Source: Abelmoschus esculentus
Taxonomy: Eukaryota; Streptophyta; Magnoliopsida; Malvales; Malvaceae
Direction of reading: 5' to 3'
NCBI GenBank assembly: GCA_035048815.1
Contig: JAUCBN010000049.1
Span: forward strand, 3,479,501 to 3,543,500
DNA length: 64,000 bases
Positions 22,370 through 33,174 of this stretch are shown piece by piece. Within the stretch, counting starts at the first letter, position 1. Each line of letters begins with the position of its first letter. The notes under the pieces are model-generated. The model searched no databases. It worked only from the letters and a program-made list of their open reading frames with translations, and was not told the DNA's origin. The position numbers and the translations under genes are program-made.

Positions 22370-23496
22370 ACTGGACAGTCCCTGAGACGATGATCAAAAG
22401 AACCACATCGGAAGCAAGCCCCGCTCCTCATTCGACACTCTCCAGAATGTCATTTCTTATAGAAAGAACATTGAGGCAACGCTCGGGTATTAGTGGATCC
22501 AGCTCCACTAGCAGCAGGAACAACAGTAGCAACTAATCTAGATCGTGCAGAACTCTGTGGCTCAAACTCATCACGGCCTCTCTTCTGGGACTGAAAACCC
22601 TGACTATGCTGTGCAGGTACTGCGGGCTAACGTCTACCTCTATCCTGACCCTGAGATTCCAGTTGAGCTCTCAAACTCTCAGTACGCTCGGCTGTCCTGG
22701 CACACCGAGTGATCATCTTATATTCCGTATCGTGGTGGGTGGCTACATCAATCTTCAATGGTACTCGGAGTCCCTTCAAAAAGTGATCACACTTTTGTTT
22801 CTCAGTAGTCACAATACCAGGGGCATACTGCAGCAAACGGAGGAACTCAATCTCATAATCATTCACCGACAAATCATTTTGTTGTAGATTCAGAAAATCC
22901 TCACGGCACTTACCTAAATACTCTGGACCTACATACCGATCCTCAAATGCTTGTTTGAAGAACTCCCAATCGATCTTATCTGAGGCAGTCACTCTTTCCT
23001 CTGCCTCCCACCAATTCAGGGCCTCTCCCTGAAGTAATGAAACAGCTGCCCTCAGTTTCCTATCAGAGGGGTAATCCATCTCTAGAAACAAACGCTGAAG
23101 CTTCTTCAGCCAGTACTCTGCATCAGCTGGGTCTGTACCAGTCTTACCATCGAACATGGTCATCCCAGCACCCAGAAACTCGGTAGATATGGGTTTCCTA
23201 GCACCCTCATTCTGTCTCAAGTATCTGAGCAGCTCTCTCTGCATAGTTACGGAGTCCAAACCAACAGTCTCACTATCCCTAGAAACAAACGGTCCCTCAC
23301 TTTGAACCGGCTGATCAACCTCGACTTGCTGAGCCTCGGTCTGTAACTCGGGCTGATCCTCCCCTCCTATATCTTGTGCCAGACTCTGATCCTGTGGCGG
23401 GTCCACAGGAGGCGAAACATCACTAACAGAGACAGCAGAACGACCTCGACCACGACCTCTACCGGTCGCTAAACGTGTACTTCGACGCGGTGGCAT
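22370..23496 (-). pseudogene. Gag of the gypsy element
   Basis: ATG at 23496 (MPPRRSTRLATGRGRGRGR). 289 codons run to a TAG at 22627 that sits where relatives have CAG. The capsid-like part includes FLEMDYPSDRKLRAAVSLLQ, ALNWWEAEE and FEDRYVGPEYLG. Past the stop a zinc knuckle CFRCGSFDHRLRDC (CX2CX4HX4C) lies near 22376-22420, after another stop (TGA for TGG near 22450). Normally gag would be made as the front of the polyprotein. Confidence 0.85.
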
Positions 23497-24647
23497 AGTA
23501 GAGTATCTACAAAATAATATTATTTGGATAAATTATTAAAATAAATAAAAATTTAAAATACTGAAAATAATATTCAACGTTTAAAAATACTGAGTTTAAC
23601 CAATAAACATTAAACAGTCCAAATCCAAATAATTATTTAATGTCCGGTACAAAATTAATAACATAAATAATTAAAAAGTCTGAAATAATAAAACATACGG
23701 AATAACAGGAATTCAATTTCAACAATCCTCCAAGTACCGAGACCTATGACCGGGTATCTGAAACAGAAACTGAAAGGGTGTAAGCTAGGAAGCCTAGTGT
23801 GTCTCTAATAAGCAGGCAAACAGGGTTACAAAACAGTAAATGCAGATGTTATGAAGTATGCATGATATGCACCCCCAACTCCGAACACCATCAGAAGAGT
23901 AGGTCCACCCCTGAACCACTCTAACTCCATCACACCAACAGAAGTGGAACTCGACCCGCAGGTAGAGCCACTGAACAGAAGTGGTATAATACAGAACCAC
24001 TGAACAGAAGTGAATCAATCACTAACTTCCTCCGTACAGAAATATTCTACCAGATGCAATGTTAAGTGCAGATATAAAATCAGAGTGCATGCCTAATAAT
24101 CTAACAGGAGGCATACATGACAATTTCAGAATAAAAAATGTGATGTCAGGATGATGCATGATCATATCGAATTTATCAGAAATGTGTACTCATGAAATAA
24201 CAGAAGTAACGGAATTAACAGAAGAGAACACACCTGTAACAGAAGACTCAACGTCGATACTGACGTCTACTGGACTCGGCTCTACCACTGGAATGAGCAG
24301 GAGTAGAACCTACGAGTAACAATTAACATTAGATACCCTACAATGCCACTATGCCGAAGAATACACTAAACAGAAATCAACCGATACTCACGTGCAGGTC
24401 CCGAATACTGATGAACGGGTGGTTGTCCAGGAGGAGGAGGAGGTAGGTGCTCGGGGTCGGAATCCACGTCACCTGAAGCAAATAGAAGCGATTTCAGAAA
24501 CCTCTAAACATAACTTCTAAATAAGGCATTCGAACATAAAAGCCCTAAAAACGATACTTCGGGTTCGAATTTCGAGAAACGGACAGCGCCATTGGACTCA
24601 GGACGTCGAAAAACATAAAGTGGGACCAGGTCGGAAAAAGTCAACGC

Positions 24648-24797
24648 TGACGTCACCACGGTGAACGCTGACATCAGTAGATGACGTCATCAGGTCAATG
24701 TTGACGTCAACAGATGACATCAGCAGATGACGTCAGCAGTGACGTCAGTAGATGACGTCAGCAGTGACATCAGTAGATGACGTCAACATTGACATCA
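24648..24797. promoter_or_regulatory. Expanded TGACGTCA array in the right LTR
   Basis: Seven perfect TGACGTCA palindromes and four TGACATCA variants in 150 bp, mostly spaced 10-17 bp in a GATGACGTCAGCAG-like repeat. The partner LTR has three perfect sites. Predicted binding site array for TGA/bZIP factors. Confidence 0.6.
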
Positions 24798-24799
24798 GC

Positions 24800-24925
24800 C
24801 GAATCGGGTCATGGGTCGGGTCGGGTCGGGTTTGGGCCGGGTCGGGTTATGGTTCGGGTCAGGTTGGGCTTGGGTTCGGACCGGACGGCTCGGTCGGGTT
24901 GGGGCTGAACCGGACTAGACCGGTC
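24800..24925 (+). other. G-rich tract with quadruplex potential (right LTR)
   Basis: Consecutive blocks GGGTCGGGTCGGGTCGGG, then more G3 runs. The spacing is tighter than in the left LTR copy. Confidence 0.5.
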
Positions 24926-25581
24926 GGTTCGGGTGACACAGAGGTGCCAAACAAAAGATTTCAGACAAAAATTCCAGAAATTCCCAAGTGCCAAACACAA
25001 GATTTCAGACAAAAAAAACCCTTTTTTTCTTATTCGATTCAAACATAAAAAGATCCGATTCAAGCACTAAAGAGGCCTATTCGATTCGAACCAAAAACCC
25101 CTAAACCATTCGAAAAACTTCAACAAAACTTCAACAAAAACACCCTTATACCAGAATGAAGCAAAGAAAAAGAAAGAATGAACTCACCAACAAGATTCAG
25201 ACCAAGAACCGGAATAACAGGAGATACCAGGATGAATCGAATGAAAACCAAGGATTTGGAAGGAGAAAAACGAGTTGGAAACAAAATAAATTTGGAAATT
25301 AAAACGAAATAAGGGGAATTAAATCCCCCCGATTTGGTTCTAAAACGGAAGAAGGAAAGGAAAAAAATGTTACCATTTGAAAAATGGTAAAATTCCCTCT
25401 CAACGGTCTGAACTCAAAAAACCTTTCAAAAGGTCCCTCAACTTTCAGAAATTCACAAAAAGGTCACTGGTTTCAGAGTCAAAATCCCCAAATTTTTAGG
25501 GCATAAATTAGGGATTTTGACTTTTAATTGGGGAAAAACATTGGGGTGTTACAAAGACGACTCAAGAAGAGGGGGAAAAGA

Positions 25582-25930
25582 ATGGAAAGTGCATCGATGA
25601 AGGTGATGCTGATAGCAATGGTGGTAAGCATGATCGGGCACGAAGCAGTTGCCGTCGCACACGATTGTACAAAGGATTGTTCCGAATCATTTGGCACACC
25701 TTTGTTTCACCTCGGGTGAGAATGAAAGGGTACAAGATCAAGTGTTGGTAGTTTTTTTGGTCCCTTAGACTCTAAATCGGTTGCAACTCATACTTGATGT
25801 ATATTCAATTATAGATATAAATTGTTATTTTTGAATAATATAAAATTTTTGAATTGTATGAGCAAAATTTTTTAAGTGTAAGTTTTTTTATTTATCATTG
25901 TTTTTGTCTTTTAGGCAATCTGATGAGTAA
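25582..25930 (+). CDS. Truncated paralog lacking the cysteine core, copy B3
   Basis: Signal peptide followed by HDCTKDCSESFGTPLFHLG, as in B2, with V for I at residue 15 (MVVSMIG). Unspliced stop at 25717-25719 (45 residues). Splicing 25715 to 25915 would give a tail GQSDE and stop at 25930 (49 residues). The gypsy element ends only 24 bp before the 5' flank of the ATG (TSD at 25554-25558), so the normal promoter at 16538 is cut off. The element's own promoters point the other way. Expression is therefore doubtful, although the reading frame is unbroken. Confidence 0.4.
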
Positions 25931-27539
25931 AAAAAGAACGAAATAATAATTATCAATTAATTGTAATAAGTTTGGGACTTAATATTGCATAAAAACTTAT
26001 ATAATTGTTTGAATATGAAAATAATTTAAAGATGAGTATGATCCCTTGCTGAAAAGGTAACATTTAAAGTTTCTACCACATAAAATTTATTTTGTAGATA
26101 TATGTAACGATTACTTTATGTTTTCCCAGTTAGTTGAACCTACAACGAGTTTTAGAATAAGAATCAACATTTGATTCTTAGCCCGTAACCAAGGGCGGTT
26201 TAAAAAATTTGAGGGTGATGTATAATTTATTCAAATGAGGTTCTTAATTTATAATTGGTAAGAAATATAATATTTTTTTTCAAAAAATATCGTATTTCAA
26301 AAGATATTACTAGATTATTCTCTTGAACAACAAAAAATTAACATACAAACATCTAGAAATAAAAAAATTCACTTAAAATTATCATTATTTTTGCATATTT
26401 TGAAGCAAAATCATTTATAACACTTTCAATATCAATTTCTTATGAAATATCACTTTCAATTGCCACCAAAACAAGTCTTTTTAGGATTTCTTACGATATA
26501 GTTATTCGCAAGTATACTTTAACAACCTTAATTTTAAAAAGCTCCATTCTACAAAAAAAAAGGTAATAGGAATAATCAATAAATTTTTATGTTAAATTAG
26601 TGATTGCTGGTTTGGTATAAAACTCTCATATGAGAGGTGTTTGATTCAAGCCTTCTCAAATGTAATGATTTCTTAATTTTTCTAACAAAACGACGTTTTA
26701 ACTTATTTTAGATATATTTTTTTTGTTTTATATTTAACATTTTATTGCAATTTTAAAGGTTGAATGTTTTGATTAAAGTCAAAATAAAATTCAACAGTAT
26801 AAGTAGAAAAATATAAAATCTTCTAATATAATAGAATTATTTTATAATTTAATGATATTTTTGATATAAAAATTAAAATTTAATGGTATTTTATATTTTT
26901 TATCGTTTAAACTTTTAAAAAATTTAAGTCAAAAAAATGATAAGATTATACTATTTGTTGTTGGCCTTAAACATACATTTTTAAACGACGCCAATAAATA
27001 ACAATGATTTTCGTCATTGGTTCCTCTACTAAAATGAAAAAAATAATCCATAAATCATTTCAAAAAGAGTAAAATAGTCCTTCCATTAAAAATTTCATCT
27101 ATTTTCTCATTAATTGATGAAAATAAAATTATAAACATAAAAATACAATATTTTTTACTTCTCAAAAATTATAATTTTATCAATTTCATCCTTAATCATT
27201 AAAATACATAGAAACTAAAAAATATTTTTTAAATTTTATAAAGAAAATCATCAAACTCATAATTAAATGTTGTTCAATGTAGTATATCTTTATAATTAGA
27301 AATAATTTGTTATTAAATTCATCAAACTAAGTCCATTTGGTTAACAACAAAAATACCCAATATAGCACAAAGCAAAAACAACCAAAATCAAATTTTGTAA
27401 GTCCAACGAATTTTAAAACAGAACCTAAAAATAAAAACACAAAGAATAGCAAAATCATGCCTTTAAATTCTCCTAGACAATAAACATACGACCCAACCAA
27501 ACCAATATCTGTCTAAGGTTGAAGAAGAGGAAGAGAGGA
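25931..27539. other. Spacer between B3 and A7
   Basis: AT-rich, no gene seen. It is homologous to the B2-A6 spacer over its whole length with scattered substitutions, supporting block duplication of B+A. Confidence 0.6.
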
Positions 27540-27944
27540 ATGGCAAGTGCAGGGATGAAGGTGATTATCATAGCAATGGTGATCAGCATGATCGGACACG
27601 AAGTCATCGTGACTGCAAGCAATTGCCTAAAGGACTGTCTTCCTACATGTGATTCGGGCGCTTGTCAAACCGCGTGCGAAGTTGTTTGTTCGGGATTGAG
27701 CGTTGCTAGTTCCTTTGGCACAATAAAGTCGAAAATGGCTTCCTTTCATGACCGAGGTATTTTATTATTCGAAGAAAATAAAATTTTTAGATTGTATGAA
27801 ATTTAAGAAAGATCATATATTGAAATACATTTTCTTGGTGTAGGTGTTCCTCATCCGCGCTCGCCTTCTCCCTCGTTAGAGTGTTGTGTGTTTTTAGTGT
27901 TCGCAATTATGTTCAAGTGTACACGTTTTCTTGTTATAGTATAA
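27540..27944 (+). pseudogene. Secreted six-cysteine peptide gene, copy A7, exon 2 disrupted
   Basis: Exon 1 (27540-27756) is complete, with the signal peptide and all six cysteines; it has SSFGTI where the others have SSSGTI or SSYGTI. The donor and the acceptor (exon 2 from 27844) are intact, and exon 2 matches the other copies for 34 bp (GVPHPRSPSPSL). At about 27878 homology stops and foreign sequence continues the frame as ECCVFLVFAIMF... to TAA at 27942-27944. The tail is thus replaced by unrelated residues. The first exon could still yield a secreted cysteine-core peptide. Confidence 0.65.
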
Positions 27945-29272
27945 AAGTTATCGTATCCACAGGGATTGGTGCGCCTTTTAGAATCTAATCTCTTCCACTA
28001 AAAATAAAAAAAAAACAAGTTGTTTAGAGAATCGATTTGAAATAATATTAAATAATAAATAAACAAGTAAAGTAATCGAGATAATCAATAAGAGAAATGA
28101 GGCTGGGCTATTCCAATTTATGGAATGAATGTCGAATGACTTCTTCTTCGTAAGTGAGTGTTCGCACTGCTCAACTCGTTTTGGCAATTGGGCTCAGTCG
28201 GATATTTCCTAGTCAGTTCTTCAAATTGTCAGTTCTTCGAATGCTTGGGCAATTGCGATGAGGGAATTGCCCGGGCAATTTGAGCGATTATCCTTAAGGT
28301 TCGGGAAAGCGTTGCTTCTGTTAGTGTTGAAATCCTGCACTTATCACTAAGCTGGATTAGTTCTCTCGCACTTGGATTGAACCATGCCTATTCGTTTCAT
28401 GAATCCAATTCTCCCGAATCTAGATAAATAAGTCGTTTATCGAGGTCCTTTCTCAATTCTCCCGCAAACAAATTAAGTAACAAGAATAGACAAAACTTAA
28501 TTAAGAACACACACAAACTTAGACAGAAATCAAACTAAGTCAATCCATAACATAGAATAACCCAAGCCAACTTAGAATTAGTTCATGGTTGGGCAAAAGT
28601 TTCCAACAAACATTCCTCTCATCACTCGAATAAGACAAAATAAAGATGAAGCAAACAACTATCACTTGCTTCCACTCTCTCTATATCGATCCAGACTCCC
28701 CTCCTTGATGTGGACGACAAGCTCCTTATATGGAGTTGATGATCAATCATGATGATAGAATAAAAGATAATTGGAAATAACTTTGAAAGAACATATCCAA
28801 TTTATATTTTATTCAAATCCTTTGTTTCCTTCTTTGCTCCAATCATCCAAGCTTTCCATATTTCCCTTCATTGACCTTATATGGAGTTGATGATCAATCA
28901 AGGATTTCCTTCTGCAAGACATAGAAACAAACTACAGTAGTATCTTTTTCCACCAAAAATCAAACGATTAAAGACATCAGGTGACAACTAATGAAAATGC
29001 ATGAAAATATTAAAATGCAACTAATCAAGTGCTTAATTATAGTAATAAACATGAGTAAAAAGGGAAATAAAACAACACAATATAACACGTAACTGTAGGG
29101 ACCGCCAGCACACCCCATGGCACAGCGGAACAAAATTACGACGCGCTTTCCACTGATCCATGTACGTTTAATCCGAAATCGGGAGGAAGAGATGCGATGA
29201 GTTATATTGGGTTCCTTGATAAACAACAAAAACAACAACTAGATCTGCTACAATCACGATTGTTCGACAATT
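27878..29272. other. Unclassified inserted repeat between A7 and the LARD-like element
   Basis: No coding region supported. The left edge cuts A7 exon 2 and the right edge cuts the LTR at 29273. Phrases such as 'atcgtatccacagggattgg' near 27951 are common in plant repeats. A 23-bp direct repeat 'tatatggagttgatgatcaa' occurs at about 28728 and 28877. Confidence 0.35.
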
Positions 29273-31135
29273 CGAAATCTTAAAAATATATTTTCAATGG
29301 AAATAAATTGTGGAAAAATTCACAAAATTATTATCTTACCTATATTTGATTTTGGTCAAATCAATTTTGGGAAATGACACTTGGATCCCTAAGATTTTGA
29401 AAACTAGTGACTATGTTGTAAAAATTGAAAAGTTGGTTGTTTTAGTGACTTAATTGTAAAAGGGTCAACACTTAGAATCCTTAAGGGGCTATTTATCCAA
29501 TCTTTCTCATCAGATCTAAAATTTCAAAAATCTATTTATAAACTTCTTTTAATTACCATAAAGATTTAATTGAGATTTATTTTCCATTTTTCACCAAAAA
29601 ATCACCATTTCACATAACTACCCATTTTCTCTCAACTTCTCCTAATTTTCTTGGTTTCCAATCAGAATTCTATTCAATTTTATCAAGGTAAATCACATCT
29701 TTTTGATTCAATTTCGTTCATATTATTTTCTCCTTATTTCTCTCCAATTTCCTTACACTTTACAACTTGTTTTTCATGGGTTTTTCAATTGGAAGGAGGT
29801 TGGATCTTGTTTGGAGGTAAGAAACCATTCAAACCTCTGAACTTTGAGTTCTTTATTGAAATTTCCAAGTGTTTGATCCATTGCATTGAGTTCTTGATTT
29901 GTTTTATGGTTTTAATTGATGATTTTCGGTTTTTATCATTTAATTTTGTTTGAATTGATGCAATTCCGTAATAAGGTGATACCTGGTGGTTTTCAATGGG
30001 TAAATCAATGAATTTTGATGTGTTTTAACATGGAATTAATGATTCATGGATGGGTAAACCCGGATCTTAGGTTTTGATGGTGTTAATTGGCTTAGATCTT
30101 CGGTTTATGGCTTGTTTAGGTGGCTGAATGTTTGTTGTTGGTTTAGTATGATTAGATCATGGTTCTTGGTTGTGTTTTGTTGCTGAGAGGTTGTGGTTTT
30201 TTTATCTAAGGGCTGGAGGTCGTTCGGATGAGTTTCGAATGTGTTTTCATTTTTTTTAAGTGTAGTTTTTGGGACTGTTTGTTTGGAAAGTGTGGGAGGT
30301 TGATTGAATGCATTAATATGCATTAATACATCTGTTTTTGATATGTTAAAATAAGGCAAGGTGTTGAGCTAAGTGTTGAAGGTGTTTCGGAAAAGGCAAG
30401 AATGTCGGTTGGCTTCGGCAAGTTAGTTTTGGATAAGTGGTGAGTGGGTTGCCGTATCGGCAAGGTTTTACTTGTTTTAGCAAAGGTTTGGGAGTGTAGG
30501 GATGGTGTGAAAAACCTCCCCACACTCGGTAGTAAGTTAAATGTTTTTGCTTTCTTAATGGTTCCCATATCGTTCCATAATTGTCATATTTTAGACATGC
30601 TCTTAATGTAGATTTTACATATGTGATTTATGCATGAGCAATGATAAGTGCTTTGGCCAAAGGATGTTTTCATTATTGTCCATTAATATCGAATATGTCT
30701 TGGCAATTGAATATTTCATGAGCTTTATTAATTTCTATGATTCTGGTAACATATCCAATGATTGTTAATGTTGCATTGGTTTTATGAAAAATGCATATGA
30801 AGAAATGGTTTTTCAATGTATGAATTGAATTTGGAAATGATGCATGCATGTGTTAGCTGCTGTATATGCATGGTTAATGATGGTTTCCATTACTTTTAAA
30901 GCATGAGAATGATTTGGATTTAAGTATGGTTATTACCCTTTTCCCCGAATAAAGCCGTTGAGCATGATTTGGGTTCACTTTGATGAACATATGTTGAGTG
31001 CATTGTAAAACAGCAAGCTATCATGCATAATGAGAATGATATTGGCTTAGTGACACTATTTAAGACCACGAATACAAATGACATGTCATTAGGATTAAGT
31101 GCACTATAATATTGAGTTAGTATGTTGTGTTGCCT

Positions 31136-31320
31136 ACACGTAAACAATGGTGACTTTGTGTCTGACCGTGCGTTTAGAGCTTGCCTATATGTAAACAAGG
31201 GTGACTTTGTGTCTGACCGTGCATATAGTTGACCCATACGTAAACAAGGGTGACTTTGTGTCTGACCGTACGTAGTGGGGTTAACATGTATACAAGGGTG
31301 ACTTTGTGTCCAACCGATAC
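31136..31320 (+). repeat. Minisatellite in the LARD-like LTR, four units
   Basis: Units of about 50 bp with core 'gtaaacaagggtgacttt' followed by 'gtgtctgaccg'. The same unit occurs in the LTRs of the 50545-63741 element and, reversed, in the nested solo LTR. Confidence 0.8.
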
Positions 31321-32264
31321 ATGTTGAGACCAAGTGTCTCTAGATAAGGAATAATGAATCCGTGTATTCGATGGGTATAAGGTTTGAACAAAGTTAATCA
31401 CTAGTTGCCAATATGCATGATTTATGATTGAGACTTTTGTGTATTGAAAAGCATGAGATTGTGACACATATTGATATAGAACCATTTAGAATGTAATGTT
31501 TTAAAGTCATGAGTTTCACAAGCATGTATTCTTGACTAAGCTTTGTGCAAGGATATGAGCACGAGAGAATAGCCTAAGCGTTGCTATGTGTTTAGCATAT
31601 AAGACTTGTACCTTGCACATTATAGTGCACTTGATATAAGCTTTGTTAGTTGAATAGCATGTAAGACTTGTGATGGTGCATAGAGATGAATATGTATTAA
31701 AAAGGCCATGAGTTTGTTACTGTTTTAAAAGCATGAAAGTATTGAGAATTTTAGCTTTGTAATACATGAGATAAGTGATACTTGATAAAGGAATTATTTT
31801 GATTTTGTAAACCATGTTTGAGATACTTTTAGTGAGCATGTTATGGCATGATTTAAAGAGTTTATTGATGGACTTATGGGCTGCATTGTGAAGGTGGTTT
31901 TTTCTATGTTTTACCCCTCACTAAACTTATGCTTACCCTCTCTTTTACCTTGCAATGAAGAGATAATAATCGAGGCAGCCAAGGGAAGCAAGATTCCAAG
32001 AGTATATCGATGAAAAGCTCAAGTATGTGTTCTAAAATGTAGTAGTAGTAAGAGAGCAATGGGGGTATAGTTTCATTGTTGCAAAAGTTGGTTTTTGGTT
32101 GATGAGAATTACCTTGGTGGTATGAACTGGTGTATGTAATGGATGTTTAATTTGACCTTAATATTTAGGAATTATGCATATAGTTGTTAATGTTCATTGA
32201 TTATGCTTTGGATAGGCTAAATCTACTTTAAATATCCGAATTCTGTTTCTGGGCACAGGGGTAT

Positions 32265-32460
32265 TGAAACCCCTAGAATAGGTATCGATACCCCAGTCAA
32301 AATTTGAGTGGTACCGAACCATAGTTCGATGCTCGAACCTCACTGGTCGCCCAAGTATCGATACTGCTTAAGGTAGTATCAATACCCCTGATCTTTGGTA
32401 GGTAATTCGGTTAGTGCCACGTCACAGTATCGGTACAGGGCTCAGCTGTATCGATACCTC
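32265..32460. repeat. GTATCGATAC palindrome cluster (LARD-like LTR)
   Basis: Contains 'ggtatcgatacccc', 'agtatcgatactg', 'tagtatcaatacccc' and 'gtatcgatacctc'. It is a dispersed 10-12 bp palindrome, not a tandem array. Confidence 0.7.
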
Positions 32461-33174
32461 TGTGTAAAGAATGAACCTTAGGTGTCAAAATTTCATATTA
32501 GACCCTGATATCTTCCTTTACTAGAATATGGTTGCTAAGACTATCTTTTTGGGTTGAAATTTCACCTTGATGCACAACTTTGACTTAATTTCAAGTTGGT
32601 TAACTTAAATTTGATGTAGTCCCTAGAAATTGAAAGATTTACATTTTGGTCCCTAGTTAGTGAAGCATGTAATTGATGATGTTAGAATGCTCTGATTGGT
32701 CTGAAATTTATCGTGAGCGCTATTTGTATGTTTAATTGAACTCTTATGGAATGAATTTCTACCTTGACAATAGAATATAAAAGATTTACATTTTAGTCCC
32801 TGAATCTTATAAATGAAATTAAATGAGTTGTAGACATCATTTCGAGTTGAGATTTGATATGCAAGCATGTAATAGACTTAATTAAAGATTGGTAATACTA
32901 ATTTAATTTTCGGACACTTAAATTTGGGAAATTTACAATTTGACCCTTTTTACTTAAATGCTCAAATTGAGACTCGTTTCACTTTCGATTTTGTTACAAC
33001 TGAACACAAGATGTGCATGAACATGTAGGAACTTAATTACGCATTTAGATAATCTAAAAGAAAAAATATCGTTTTAAGGTTTTTTATCGGGTTGAGTCTT
33101 TACGGGTTTAGCTCGATATTCCCCGTGTGACCCGTTAGTGCCGATTTTGTATAGGCCGAGCTAAGGGGGTTACA

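Larger units (their letters stand above)
16712..25553 (-). mobile_element. Ty3/gypsy chromovirus in the 5' region of B3
   Basis: 8,842-bp minus-strand element flanked by AAGAC (16707-16711 and 25554-25558). The empty site is visible at B2 (13600-13606), where 'gaagacgactc' is uninterrupted. LTRs: 16712-18774 and about 23512-25553. Domain order on the minus strand is gag, zinc knuckle, protease, reverse transcriptase, RNase H, integrase, chromodomain, which places it among chromoviruses; the long LTRs suggest the Tekay/Del lineage. Stops and frameshifts break the polyprotein in several places. The right LTR lacks the last ~91 bp present in the left one, and no primer binding site lies between it and gag. 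Confidence 0.9.
23512..25553 (-). repeat. 5' LTR of the array-internal gypsy element, end deleted
   Basis: Homology to the left LTR begins only about 15 bp from the gag start codon. The terminal ~91 bp, including the TGTAAC end, and the primer binding site are gone. Right end GGGTGTTACA is intact, followed by AAGAC. It contains an expanded TGACGTCA cluster. Confidence 0.8.
29273..33174 (+). repeat. 5' LTR of the LARD-like element
   Basis: Ends GGGGGTTACA before the primer site. It aligns with 36780-37646 from its left edge onward. It holds a 4-copy minisatellite (31136-31320) and a cluster of GTATCGATACC-like palindromes (32265-32460). Its last 100 bp (CCCGTGTGACCCGTTAGTG) resemble the LTR end of the chromovirus at 50545. 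Open frames within it start at non-ATG codons and are not genes. Confidence 0.75.

Noticed and set aside
29651..29953. 100-codon frame in the LARD-like LTR, repeated at 37143-37445
   Set aside because: Starts at TTG, lies in both LTR copies, and has low-complexity Phe/Ser-rich content; conserved only because LTRs are duplicates.
31136..31320. Possible CRISPR-like array of evenly spaced repeats
   Set aside because: Units are contiguous minisatellite copies without unique spacers, inside a plant LTR.
31136..31485. Frames with repeated ARSDTKSPLFTYRQ on the minus strand (also 52333-52630 and 61805-62338)
   Set aside because: Antisense translation of the 49-51 bp minisatellite; appears in several frames at once, as expected for a tandem repeat.
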